23,904 nucleotides of DNA from Aalborgiella sp043740415 (lineage in GTDB: Bacteria; Pseudomonadota; Gammaproteobacteria; Burkholderiales; Burkholderiaceae_C). The stretch spans positions 1 through 23,904 of the forward strand of contig JAYUCJ010000173.1 in assembly GCA_043740415.1 (NCBI GenBank), read 5' to 3'. Of the stretch, positions 16,297 through 23,279 are shown in pieces; position 1 is the stretch's first letter, and the number at the start of each line of letters is the position of its first letter. The translations under genes and the position numbers were made by a program. The notes below the pieces were generated by a model. The model was not told the origin of the DNA and ran no database searches. It saw nothing but the letters and a program-made list of their open reading frames with translations.

Positions 16297-17268
16297 ATGG
16301 AATTTTTAAAAAAACTGATTTTCTTTTTTGTTATACTATTAATAGCATCTCAGTCATATAGTGCATCGGCTTATCCTGAAAAACCTATAAAAATAGTGAT
16401 TGGATTTCCAGCGGGTGGACCGCTTGACCAGCATGCACGACTGCTTGTGGACAAACTTCAAACGATTCTTGGCCAACCCGTTTTGGTGGATTACAAGCCC
16501 GGTGCAGGTGGCAGTGTGGGCGCAGAAAGCGTGGCCAAATCGCCAGCTGATGGTTACACATTGATGTTAGCGAATACAGGTGTCAGCGTCATCAATGGCG
16601 CCCTATACAGCAAATTGCCTTACAACACGATGCGTGATTTTGTCCCGATAGCACGCACAGCGCAACAACCGTTGGTATTGTTGGTAAACAACGCTGTTCC
16701 AGCAAAAACATTGCATGAATTCATTGCATACACTCGCAAGAATCCTGGAAAGATCAACTATGGATCCGCTGGCAACGGTGGCATTTCGCACATCGTGCCC
16801 GAAATGTTCAAAACTGCTACTGGCCTATTCATGGTGCACATTCCCTACCGCGGTAGCGCGCCTGCTTTTACCGACTTGATGGGTGGCCAAGTTCAGTTCA
16901 TGGCGGAATCCATCCCCCAAGCTGCTAATTACCACAAGCAAGGCAAAGTACGTGCATTGGCGGTGACCAGCAAAGAGCGCAACCCAGCTCTCCCCGATAT
17001 TCCAACCGTGATCGAATCGGGCATCAAAGGTTTTGAAGTTGTCGGTTTTTACGGCTTTTTAGCGCCTGCTGGTACGCCAAAGGAAGTAGTCGCAAAATTA
17101 AGCGATGCATTTAAACAAATCATGACCAACCCAGAAGTACTCAGCCGCATGGTGACGCAAGGCGCTGACCCTGCGTATATGGGCAGTGATGAGTTTGGAC
17201 AATTTTTAGCGCTGCAAACGCCATTGTGGGCAAAGGCCGTGGCAGCATCAGGTGCAAAATTAGATTAA
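16297..17268 (+). CDS. Bug/TctC-type periplasmic solute-binding protein
   Basis: 323-residue receptor of the tripartite tricarboxylate transporter (TctC/Bug) family. A signal peptide is clear: charged MEFLKK, a long hydrophobic run, and cleavage likely after SYSASA. The mature start YPEKPIKIVIGFPAGGPLDQ is the family signature, followed by PGAGGSVGAESVAKSPADGYTL in two parts. Such receptors bind organic anions in the periplasm. No TctA/TctB membrane partners are nearby, as is common for the many orphan Bug proteins of Burkholderiales. It lies 10 bp after the phosphate cotransporter gene; shared transcription is likely but a shared function is not evident. The signal-peptide coding region is unusually AT-rich compared with the rest. 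Confidence 0.92.
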   Translation: MEFLKKLIFFFVILLIASQSYSASAYPEKPIKIVIGFPAGGPLDQHARLLVDKLQTILGQPVLVDYKPGAGGSVGAESVAKSPADGYTLMLANTGVSVINGALYSKLPYNTMRDFVPIARTAQQPLVLLVNNAVPAKTLHEFIAYTRKNPGKINYGSAGNGGISHIVPEMFKTATGLFMVHIPYRGSAPAFTDLMGGQVQFMAESIPQAANYHKQGKVRALAVTSKERNPALPDIPTVIESGIKGFEVVGFYGFLAPAGTPKEVVAKLSDAFKQIMTNPEVLSRMVTQGADPAYMGSDEFGQFLALQTPLWAKAVAASGAKLD

Positions 17269-17273
17269 ACTTT

Positions 17274-17279
17274 TATAAT
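17274..17279 (+). promoter_or_regulatory. Possible -10 element before the DsbA-family gene
   Basis: A perfect TATAAT lies 22 nt before the ATG at 17302. No good -35 hexamer stands at 16-18 nt spacing, so it is only a candidate. It would give a very short leader, which fits the absence of a ribosome site before that gene. Confidence 0.3.
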
Positions 17280-17301
17280 CAATTTTTACACCAACATTGG
17301 C

Positions 17302-17958
17302 ATGACTGAAAACTCTCTCGTTTATGTAGGCGACCCCATGTGCTCGTGGTGTTATGGCTTTGGTGTGCCTTTGCACCAACTCCTGGAACAACTGCCTGGT
17401 GTGCCGCTGGCTGTGGTGCTAGGTGGGCTGCGCGCTTACAACCAAGAAGTCATGCCCGATGCGCTGAAATCGACACTGCATCACCACTGGAGTGAAGTAA
17501 CCAAACGCTCAGGCAAACCCTTCGGCACAGGCCAGTTTGACCGTGATGGCTATATTTACGACACCGAGCCCGCTTGCCGCGCCGTCGTCACCATCCGCAC
17601 CCATGCCGCTGAACATACGCTGGCGATGTACCACGCCATCCAGCATGCGTTTTACGCGGAAGGACGTGACATCACGCAAACATCTGTACTGGCAGACATT
17701 TGGCAAGCGTTAGTTGATTCAAAAACAACAGGTGATGTCGATTTTTCGAGAGGCACGTTTATTGACGCCTTTGAAAGCGACACTATCAAAACGCAAACGC
17801 GCAACGACTTCGCCATGGTGCAGCAATGGGGCATTCGCGGCTTTCCCGCTTTGATCGCTGTCGTCAATGGTGAAGCACAACTGGTGGCGAACGGGTACAT
17901 GGAAGCGGATGAGATGCTGCAACGCATACAACAAGTATTCGCTTCGGCTGGAAATTAA
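17302..17958 (+). CDS. DsbA-family thioredoxin-fold protein (FrnE/2-hydroxychromene type)
   Basis: 218-residue thioredoxin-fold protein with an inserted helical domain. The redox motif CSWC is at residues 14-17 (GDPMCSWCYGFG), and the cis-proline loop is RGFPALIAV near 180. No signal peptide is present, so it acts in the cytoplasm, unlike true DsbA. FrnE-like relatives are thiol oxidoreductases linked to metal or oxidative stress; the exact substrate is unknown. There is no clear ribosome site, and the -10 at 17274 suggests a short leader. The stop TAA overlaps the next start (TAATG), so translation with the cation-efflux gene is coupled, which hints at a role in metal stress. Confidence 0.88.
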   Translation: MTENSLVYVGDPMCSWCYGFGVPLHQLLEQLPGVPLAVVLGGLRAYNQEVMPDALKSTLHHHWSEVTKRSGKPFGTGQFDRDGYIYDTEPACRAVVTIRTHAAEHTLAMYHAIQHAFYAEGRDITQTSVLADIWQALVDSKTTGDVDFSRGTFIDAFESDTIKTQTRNDFAMVQQWGIRGFPALIAVVNGEAQLVANGYMEADEMLQRIQQVFASAGN

Positions 17959-18569
17959 TGTCAGCCCACCACGACCACGGCAGCCCAGAAGCTGCAAAAG
18001 ACCCCAAATACCGCAAGATTTTGTGGTTCGCGCTCATCGTTAATGCTGCCATGTTTGCCATTGAGCTGGGCGCAGGCTTTCGCTCAGGGTCTGTGTCTTT
18101 GCTGGCCGATGCGATTGATTTTTTGGGTGATGCGGCCAATTACGGCGTGTCATTGGCTGTGCTGACGATGGCCATGGCTTGGCGCTCCAAGGCGGCCTTG
18201 CTCAAAGGCGCTTGTATGTTGGGCTTTGGTGTGTTCGTTTTGGCGCGCGCCATCTGGGTCGCCCAAACTGGCACCGTACCCGAAGCAGGAACCATGGGTG
18301 CGATTGGATTTTTGGCATTGACGGCCAACGTCACCGTCGCCCTGCTGTTGTACAACTACCGCACGGGAGATGCCAATATGCGCAGCGTCTGGCTGTGTTC
18401 GCGCAACGATGCATTTGGTAACATCGCAGTCATGCTAGCTGCTGTGGGGGTGTTTGGGACGGGCTCAGCCTGGCCAGATCTGTTTGTCGCCGTTGGCATG
18501 GCTGGTTTGGCAATTTGGGGCGGCTGGTCTGTCATTCAGCATGCCAGATTTGAACTTTCTCAGATTTAA
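17958..18569 (+). CDS. Short cation-efflux (CDF-like) membrane protein
   Basis: 203-residue inner-membrane protein with a His-rich start (HHDHGS) and about six hydrophobic segments. The metal-site region of cation diffusion facilitators is visible as SLLADAIDFLGDAANYG (helix II D/H positions) and SRNDAFGNIAVMLAA (helix V). The C-terminal cytoplasmic domain of typical CDF transporters (about 300 residues) is missing, which is a natural short form in several Proteobacteria. Probable export of Zn2+, Co2+ or a similar ion in exchange for protons. It is coupled to the DsbA-family gene by a one-base overlap and is followed 14 nt later by the small Cys/His protein of the copper series. Confidence 0.85.
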   Translation: MSAHHDHGSPEAAKDPKYRKILWFALIVNAAMFAIELGAGFRSGSVSLLADAIDFLGDAANYGVSLAVLTMAMAWRSKAALLKGACMLGFGVFVLARAIWVAQTGTVPEAGTMGAIGFLALTANVTVALLLYNYRTGDANMRSVWLCSRNDAFGNIAVMLAAVGVFGTGSAWPDLFVAVGMAGLAIWGGWSVIQHARFELSQI

Positions 18570-18583
18570 CCTATCATAGGCTG

Positions 18584-18937
18584 ATGCGTCGTTTTATTTT
18601 CATCCTCATGATCGCCCTGCTGCCCCTGCGCGGGTGGATGGGCGAGGCTATGGCGACTGAAATGGCAGCTATTAATTTTATAGCAACTCAGGCAATGAAT
18701 ACGCCGGCTGCTGTCGATTTTCCTGTTGAAAATAGCAAGTCTGACTGTGAGATGCATAAAAACAAAACGACAGTTAAAGCTTCCTGCACCCATTGCCAAG
18801 CATGCCATGCCACGGGCCTGGTAAGTACTGTTCAAATAACCAGCTTCGATAAAGTGCACTACGCACAACCATTGGCTCAAGCTAGCCAATTTGCCAGCGC
18901 AAGCATCGCGCACAGCCAAAAACCACCGATTTTGTAG
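18584..18937 (+). CDS. Small secreted Cys/His-rich protein of the copper locus
   Basis: 117-residue protein with an N-terminal hydrophobic segment (RRFIFILMIALLPLRGW) that should export it or anchor it in the inner membrane. The middle has CEMHKNK and then SCTHCQACHATG, a Cys/His cluster able to bind a metal; its family is not one I can name. A copy of the dispersed 55-nt repeat lies in frame and encodes residues about 29-47 (INFIATQAMNTPAAVDF). AGG 5 nt before the ATG at 18584 is a weak ribosome site, inside a CCTAT-C-ATAGG palindrome. It lies just upstream of the TolC-like and oxidase genes, which suggests a copper-related role. Its reality as a gene is supported by the signal sequence and motif. 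Confidence 0.7.
   Translation: MRRFIFILMIALLPLRGWMGEAMATEMAAINFIATQAMNTPAAVDFPVENSKSDCEMHKNKTTVKASCTHCQACHATGLVSTVQITSFDKVHYAQPLAQASQFASASIAHSQKPPIL
18669..18723 (+). repeat. Dispersed 55-nt repeat, copy C, inside a coding gene
   Basis: Core 18680-18710 reads ATAGCAACTC, then AGGCAATGAATACGCC and GGCTG; the left flank is CTATTAATTTT, forming a GCTAT/ATAGC stem. It lies wholly within the small Cys/His protein gene and keeps the frame open. A single A-to-G change (AATGAATACG) separates its central block from the other copies. Confidence 0.85.
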
Positions 18938-19075
18938 CCTCCCCACCCAAACTCCGTCTGTACCTTGGCTTTTGTAAGTCAGGCATTGCATGGAGTCTTG
19001 GGTTTAGTCATTTTTGGCTCGCTTTTACCGTCTTAGAGCTATGGCCAAACGTCTAAATTCTTCGGAGATTACGTT

Positions 19076-20038
19076 TTGAAAACCTTATTTTTTACACCAT
19101 TTGCCGCAACTTTCGTAGCTGCAACATGCTTGCTTTCAAGCACAGCCATAGCGCAGAGCCGCGACAGCTACACATCGCCCATCGCAGATTACCAAAAATT
19201 TATCGACGAAAAAGTGCTGGACTGGAAAGCGGCGAATGACAAAGTCGCTGAAATTGGCGGTTGGCGCGCATATGCCAAAGAAGCGCAGGCTAACGCTGCA
19301 CTCGCGAGTTCAACACAAGCCGCCGCTTCCAACGCAGTTGTTCTTAACGCAGAGAAAATCGCTAAAGCACCTGTACCCGTACGCATGGCTTGGCTGCACG
19401 CCGTGGCCAAACAAGAGCAATTGGTCTATGCAAAACAGGCACATACTTCTGCCCAAGCCAGCAGCGAACTTGCTAGGCGCATGCGCAGCGTGGGCAACTT
19501 TACCCGCTTGCAGCAAGCCCACCAGCACGCCATGTATGCCGAGGCGGCAACTATGCTGCTAACGAGCACGCAGGAAGCGGCGCAAGCGCGTGAGGCCTTG
19601 ATTCGAACTATGGGCTTGAACGATGCAAAAGCGAATGCGTTGGCCTTGCCTTCCCGATTACCTGAGCTACCAACATCACCCATCCCTGAAACGGCACTGA
19701 AACGCATGGTCCGCATGTCGGAAACGCAAATGTTTGCATCTGAAGCGCCTTCAGAATTGCGCAGCAGCTACACCGCCTACCGTAACGCTTATGACCTAGC
19801 CAAGCACTACCGTGACGAAGTATTGCCACTTCAAAAAATCATCGCTGAGGAAGCCACCTTGCGCTACAACGGTATGTTCATCGGAGTCTTTGAACTCTTA
19901 GCTGAAAACCGTGAGCAAACAAAAATGGTGATTTCTTCGATTGCGGCTACACAGGCTTTTTGGCAGGCTGATGCCGCCTTTCAAGATACGTTGCAAACAC
20001 AGCTAAACGCCGCTTCTGAACACCCATCAGTTGAGTAA
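19076..20038 (+). CDS. TolC-family outer-membrane protein, short form
   Basis: 320-residue periplasmic/outer-membrane protein with a signal peptide (MKTLFFTPF through a cleavage near STAIAQS). Family features are a long helical region RRMRSVGNFTRLQQAHQHAM (about 145-160) and the LRYNGMFIGVFELLAENREQ segment near 270, both typical of the efflux outer-membrane protein coiled coil. Typical TolC/CzcC proteins are about 420-480 residues; this is shorter and may carry a reduced beta domain. The start is a TTG at 19076 with GGAG 8 nt upstream. It lies 13 nt before the multicopper oxidase ATG. A role in copper export or in envelope copper handling is inferred from context. Confidence 0.78.
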   Translation: MKTLFFTPFAATFVAATCLLSSTAIAQSRDSYTSPIADYQKFIDEKVLDWKAANDKVAEIGGWRAYAKEAQANAALASSTQAAASNAVVLNAEKIAKAPVPVRMAWLHAVAKQEQLVYAKQAHTSAQASSELARRMRSVGNFTRLQQAHQHAMYAEAATMLLTSTQEAAQAREALIRTMGLNDAKANALALPSRLPELPTSPIPETALKRMVRMSETQMFASEAPSELRSSYTAYRNAYDLAKHYRDEVLPLQKIIAEEATLRYNGMFIGVFELLAENREQTKMVISSIAATQAFWQADAAFQDTLQTQLNAASEHPSVE

Positions 20039-20051
20039 AAAAACAACCATC

Positions 20052-21530
20052 ATGAAACAATATACAAAATCAGAACCTACGTCGGCAGTGGACACTTCTG
20101 CTGACCACTCTCGCCGCAATTTTTTAGGCGGCGCAGGCATGATCGCCGCCGCCGTCACAGCAGCCAGCGTCAGCAAAGTCGCCCTTGCAGCCATCCCAGA
20201 GCCGATGCTGCAGACCAAACCAGACACCATGCCCCCGCTCGTTCCACAAACCGGTCGTCCCTACAACCCCGTCGTTACGCTGAATGGCTGGACGCTGCCA
20301 TGGCGCATGAACCAAGGGGTGAAAGAATTTCACCTCGTTGCCGAACCTGTGGTGCGCGAGATGGCACCGGGTTTCAAGGCGCACCTGTGGGGCTACAACG
20401 GCCAGTCGCCCGGCCCAACGATTGAGGTGGTGGAAGGCGACCGCGTGCGCATCTACGTCACCAACAAACTGCCCGAACACACCAGCGTGCACTGGCACGG
20501 CCAGCGCTTGCCCAACGGCATGGATGGTGTTTCAGGGCTTACCCAAAAATCGATCCAACCCGGAAAAACATTTGTCTACGAGTTCGTAGCACGTCGCCCT
20601 GGCACCTTTATGTACCACCCGCACGCAGATGAAATGACGCAAATGGCAATGGGCATGATGGGGTTTTGGGTCACCCACCCCAAATTGGACAAGGGGACCA
20701 AGCACCCGAACATCAGCGAAGTGGATAGAGATTTTTGCTTCCTGCTTAGCTCGTACGACATTGATCCGGGCGCGTACACCCCCAAGATCATGACGATGGT
20801 TGATTTCAACTTATGGACCTGGAACAGCCGCATCTTCCCAGGCATTGACTCATTGAATGTCCGTAAAAACGACAACGTGCGTATCCGCGTGGGTAACCTG
20901 ACGATGACAAACCACCCGATTCACCTCCACGGCCACGAGTTTGAAGTCACCGGCACCGACGGCGGCCCCGTGCCCAAAAGCACGCGTTGGCCAGAAGTGA
21001 CGACAGACGTGGCGGTGGGACAAATGCGGCAGTTTGAGTTTTTGGCGGATGAAGAAGGCGACTGGGCTTTCCATTGCCATAAATCGCACCACACCATGAA
21101 CGCCATGGGGCATGACGTGCCCACCATGATTGGGGTCGATCACCGCCAAGTGGTTAAGAAAGTTACCAACTTAATCCCTGACTACATGGTGATGGGCGAG
21201 CGCGGCATGGCGGACATGGCTGAAATGACCATGGAAATACCCCACAACACCGCGCCCATGATGACCGGCGAAGGCCCATTTGGCGGCGTCGAGATGGGTG
21301 GCATGTTCAGCGTCGTCAAAGTGCGCAAAGACCAAAAACCGGGTGACTACAGCAACCCGGGCTGGTACAAGCACCCAGAGGGAACGGTTGCCTTCGAGGT
21401 CAACGGACCCGTGGCTGACCCGTTGAGGTTTAAAGCGGAAGGTAAATCTTCTATGCCGTTGATGCAAAAGAAACAAGCTGAGGTGGAAGTTCAGATTCGC
21501 AAACCGACGATGGAAGGGATGAAACATTGA
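20052..21530 (+). CDS. Multicopper oxidase, Tat-exported, copper-resistance type
   Basis: 492-residue periplasmic oxidase that probably oxidises Cu(I) with O2. A twin-arginine signal, SRRNFLGGAGMIAAAV, precedes an AxA-type cleavage near KVALAA. All four copper-ligand motifs are present: HWHG (near 147), YHPHAD (near 188), HPIHLHGH (near 288) and HCHKSHHTMNAM (near 341), the last supplying Cys342, His347 and Met352 of the type 1 copper. Only about 140 residues separate HWHG from HPIHLHGH, which fits two cupredoxin domains instead of three. A Met-rich stretch (MADMAEMTMEI and later) follows the last site. I use the ATG at 20052; a TTG at 20031 would overlap the TolC-like gene by 8 bp. Confidence 0.9.
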   Translation: MKQYTKSEPTSAVDTSADHSRRNFLGGAGMIAAAVTAASVSKVALAAIPEPMLQTKPDTMPPLVPQTGRPYNPVVTLNGWTLPWRMNQGVKEFHLVAEPVVREMAPGFKAHLWGYNGQSPGPTIEVVEGDRVRIYVTNKLPEHTSVHWHGQRLPNGMDGVSGLTQKSIQPGKTFVYEFVARRPGTFMYHPHADEMTQMAMGMMGFWVTHPKLDKGTKHPNISEVDRDFCFLLSSYDIDPGAYTPKIMTMVDFNLWTWNSRIFPGIDSLNVRKNDNVRIRVGNLTMTNHPIHLHGHEFEVTGTDGGPVPKSTRWPEVTTDVAVGQMRQFEFLADEEGDWAFHCHKSHHTMNAMGHDVPTMIGVDHRQVVKKVTNLIPDYMVMGERGMADMAEMTMEIPHNTAPMMTGEGPFGGVEMGGMFSVVKVRKDQKPGDYSNPGWYKHPEGTVAFEVNGPVADPLRFKAEGKSSMPLMQKKQAEVEVQIRKPTMEGMKH

Positions 21531-21573
21531 TAACGATTTAAATCATTTTTTCTTTATATTTACCAATTTTTCA

Positions 21574-21628
21574 CTATTATTTTCATAGCTACTAAGGCAA
21601 TAAATACGCCGGCTATATTCATTTTTTA
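21574..21628 (+). repeat. Dispersed 55-nt repeat, copy B
   Basis: Core 21585-21615: ATAGCTACTA, AGGCAATAAATACGCC, GGCTA, with left flank CTATTATTTTC and right flank TCATTTTTTA. It lies in the 126-bp gap between the multicopper oxidase and cupredoxin genes, ending 29 nt before the cupredoxin ATG. Confidence 0.88.
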
Positions 21629-21656
21629 ACTGTTTTTATTATTTTTAAAGGTCAAC

Positions 21657-22127
21657 ATGAAATTTAACCAAATTATCGCAACATTCGCTGTTTCTTTCCT
21701 CGCTACTGCGGCCATGGCAGCTGGCAGCCATGGCGGTGGGCATGATGACACGGCTGTTGGCAAACCAGGCGTCGCATCAAAAGTCACACGCACAGTCAAC
21801 GTTGATATGCGCGACGACATGAAATTTCACACCGATATTTTTGACGTCAAACAAGGTGAAACCATCCGCTTCGTCGCCAAAAACTCAGGCAAAGTGAAGC
21901 ACGAGATGGTGTTGGGTACAGCCAAAGATCTCAAAGACCACTACGAAGTGATGAAGAAAAATCCGGAAATGGAGCATGCCGATGCCAATATGGTCACGGT
22001 TGCGCCGGGTAAAACCGGTGAGATCATTTGGCAGTTCACCAAAGCGGGAAAAATTGATTTCGCTTGCTTGCAGCCTGGTCACTATGACGCAGGTATGAAG
22101 GGCGCTGTTAACGTAGCCAAACGTTAA
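21657..22127 (+). CDS. Periplasmic cupredoxin (blue copper protein)
   Basis: 156-residue exported electron carrier or copper carrier. The signal peptide runs from MKFNQII to a cleavage near AAMAA. The type 1 copper ligands are visible: His82 in KHEMV, and Cys137, His142 and Met147 in FACLQPGHYDAGM, with the normal C-x4-H-x4-M spacing. The mature N-terminus is His-rich (GSHGGGHDD). It resembles plastocyanin/azurin-like proteins found next to copper oxidases, and is a plausible electron partner of the oxidase encoded upstream. AAAGG 7 nt before the ATG supports the start. A repeat copy, not a clear promoter, fills the gap upstream. Confidence 0.92.
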   Translation: MKFNQIIATFAVSFLATAAMAAGSHGGGHDDTAVGKPGVASKVTRTVNVDMRDDMKFHTDIFDVKQGETIRFVAKNSGKVKHEMVLGTAKDLKDHYEVMKKNPEMEHADANMVTVAPGKTGEIIWQFTKAGKIDFACLQPGHYDAGMKGAVNVAKR

Positions 22128-22156
22128 CTGATTAGACAATCTAGGAGTAGTACCGA

Positions 22157-22672
22157 ATGAAACATCACCTTATTCACAAGGCATCTCGCAGATCGGTGCT
22201 ACGCCTAGCAGTGGCTGGTTTGGGCGCGGTTAGCTTAGGCACAGCTTCTGTCGCTTATGCTGCGGCAGAAACGATAACTGTTTGGAAAACCCCAACCTGC
22301 GGCTGCTGTAAGGCATGGGTAGCCCATTTACGGAAAAATGGCTTTGACGTTGTGACAAACGATGTGGATGACACAACCGCAATCCGTAAAAAGTTGGGAT
22401 TCCCAGAGCAGTTTGGGTCTTGCCATACGGCAAAGCTGGGTGAATATGTCATTGAAGGCCATGTGCCTGCAGAAGATATTCGCAAACTGTTGCAGGACAA
22501 ACCAAAAGCCCGTGGTCTGGCTGTACCCAACATGCCGCTTGGTTCGCCCGGCATGGAGGGAATCGGCACTTACGCGGGAGTCCGACAGGCCTACGACGTA
22601 CTTTTAGTCTTAAACGACGGGAGTTCACGGGTTTTCAAATCTTATTCGGCTATTCCGCCAGTCAAGACTTAA
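22157..22672 (+). CDS. DUF411-family metal-binding protein
   Basis: 171-residue exported protein. A SRRSVLRLAVAGLG segment (10-23) fits a signal peptide of Tat type, with cleavage near AYAAAE. The mature part is a thioredoxin-like DUF411 domain with KTPTCGCCKAW (CGCC at 48-51), SCHTA (C89, H90), VIEGHVPAEDI (H102) and the family block GLAVPNMPLGSPGME (120-134). DUF411 genes are regularly found in copper-resistance clusters; a copper-binding role is inferred from this context and from the Cys/His/Met content. GGAG lies about 11 nt before the ATG. It follows the cupredoxin gene by 29 bp and precedes the CusF-like gene by 75 bp. Confidence 0.9.
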   Translation: MKHHLIHKASRRSVLRLAVAGLGAVSLGTASVAYAAAETITVWKTPTCGCCKAWVAHLRKNGFDVVTNDVDDTTAIRKKLGFPEQFGSCHTAKLGEYVIEGHVPAEDIRKLLQDKPKARGLAVPNMPLGSPGMEGIGTYAGVRQAYDVLLVLNDGSSRVFKSYSAIPPVKT

Positions 22673-22699
22673 CGACTGTTTTCGTTCAATCCATCTTAA

Positions 22700-22730
22700 C
22701 TTTTACTTTTACTTTTACTTTTACTTTTTA
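22700..22730 (+). repeat. Short tandem repeat, CTTTTA x4 plus CTTTTTA
   Basis: Four perfect CTTTTA units (22700-22723) are followed by one CTTTTTA. The array sits in the 75-bp gap just before the CusF-like gene, 18 nt before its ATG and upstream of the AAAGGA ribosome site. Such arrays can change length by replication slippage. Confidence 0.85.
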
Positions 22731-22747
22731 AACTCAAAGGAAAAACC

Positions 22748-23098
22748 ATGAAAAAAATCACATCACTCACCATTTCTGCAGCATTGCTTTACGGTGCATC
22801 GATCAGCCATGCGGCCTCTCATGCAACTGCGCCAGTCATGGATGCCAAAAAAGAAGTAGCAGCAAGCGCTACTTTACCCATGGCTGAGGCTGAAATCCGG
22901 AAAATTGACCTAGAAAACAAAAAAGTCACGCTCAAACACGGCGAGATTAAAAACCTCGACATGCCTGGCATGACCATGGTGTTTCAAGTCAAAGACGCGA
23001 CTATGCTTGAAAAAGTCAAAGCTGGCGACAAAGTTAAATTTACCGCAGACAAAGTCAATGGTGCATTTACGGTAATGACCATCGAATTGGCGAAGTAA
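22748..23098 (+). CDS. CusF-like periplasmic copper-binding protein
   Basis: 116-residue exported copper chaperone. A signal peptide (MKKITSLTISAALLYGAS) ends near ISHAA. The CusF/EcfD-type OB fold is recognisable: AEIRKIDLENKKVTLKHGEI, then NLDMPGMTMVF. Candidate Cu(I) ligands are His64, Met75 and Met77; the tryptophan that caps copper in E. coli CusF is replaced by Met72 in DMPGMTM, which is common in homologues. It is likely to bind periplasmic copper and hand it on, but no CusCBA-type pump gene is in the window except the TolC-like protein. AAAGGA 6 nt before the ATG supports the start. It is the last gene of the copper series. Confidence 0.9.
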   Translation: MKKITSLTISAALLYGASISHAASHATAPVMDAKKEVAASATLPMAEAEIRKIDLENKKVTLKHGEIKNLDMPGMTMVFQVKDATMLEKVKAGDKVKFTADKVNGAFTVMTIELAK

Positions 23099-23113
23099 AT
23101 CCATAAAAATTTA

Positions 23114-23168
23114 CTACAAATATAATAGCATCTTAGGCAATAAATACGCCAGCTAGAGGCTATTTAGC
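23114..23168 (+). repeat. Dispersed 55-nt repeat, copy D
   Basis: Core 23125-23155: ATAGCATCTT, AGGCAATAAATACGCC, AGCTA, with left flank CTACAAATATA. It lies 16 bp after the CusF-like stop, between that gene and the convergent ettA. The right flank is diverged. The rest of the 180-bp gap shows no terminator that I can support. Confidence 0.85.
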
Positions 23169-23279
23169 ATATATTTTGCGCACCCAACCACGCTAACACC
23201 AACAACTTCCAGTCTGGCCGCCGGGGTTGCGATTGACACAGCCTGAATGATTGCGTCACGACGTCAATGACAGAAATAC

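Noticed and set aside
20031..20051. TTG start for the multicopper oxidase overlapping the TolC-like gene
   Set aside because: No ribosome site precedes it and an ATG follows seven codons later, still well before the twin-arginine signal.
22700..22730. CRISPR-like or mobile-element repeat
   Set aside because: It is a simple 6-nt tandem repeat with no spacers, terminal repeats or associated genes.
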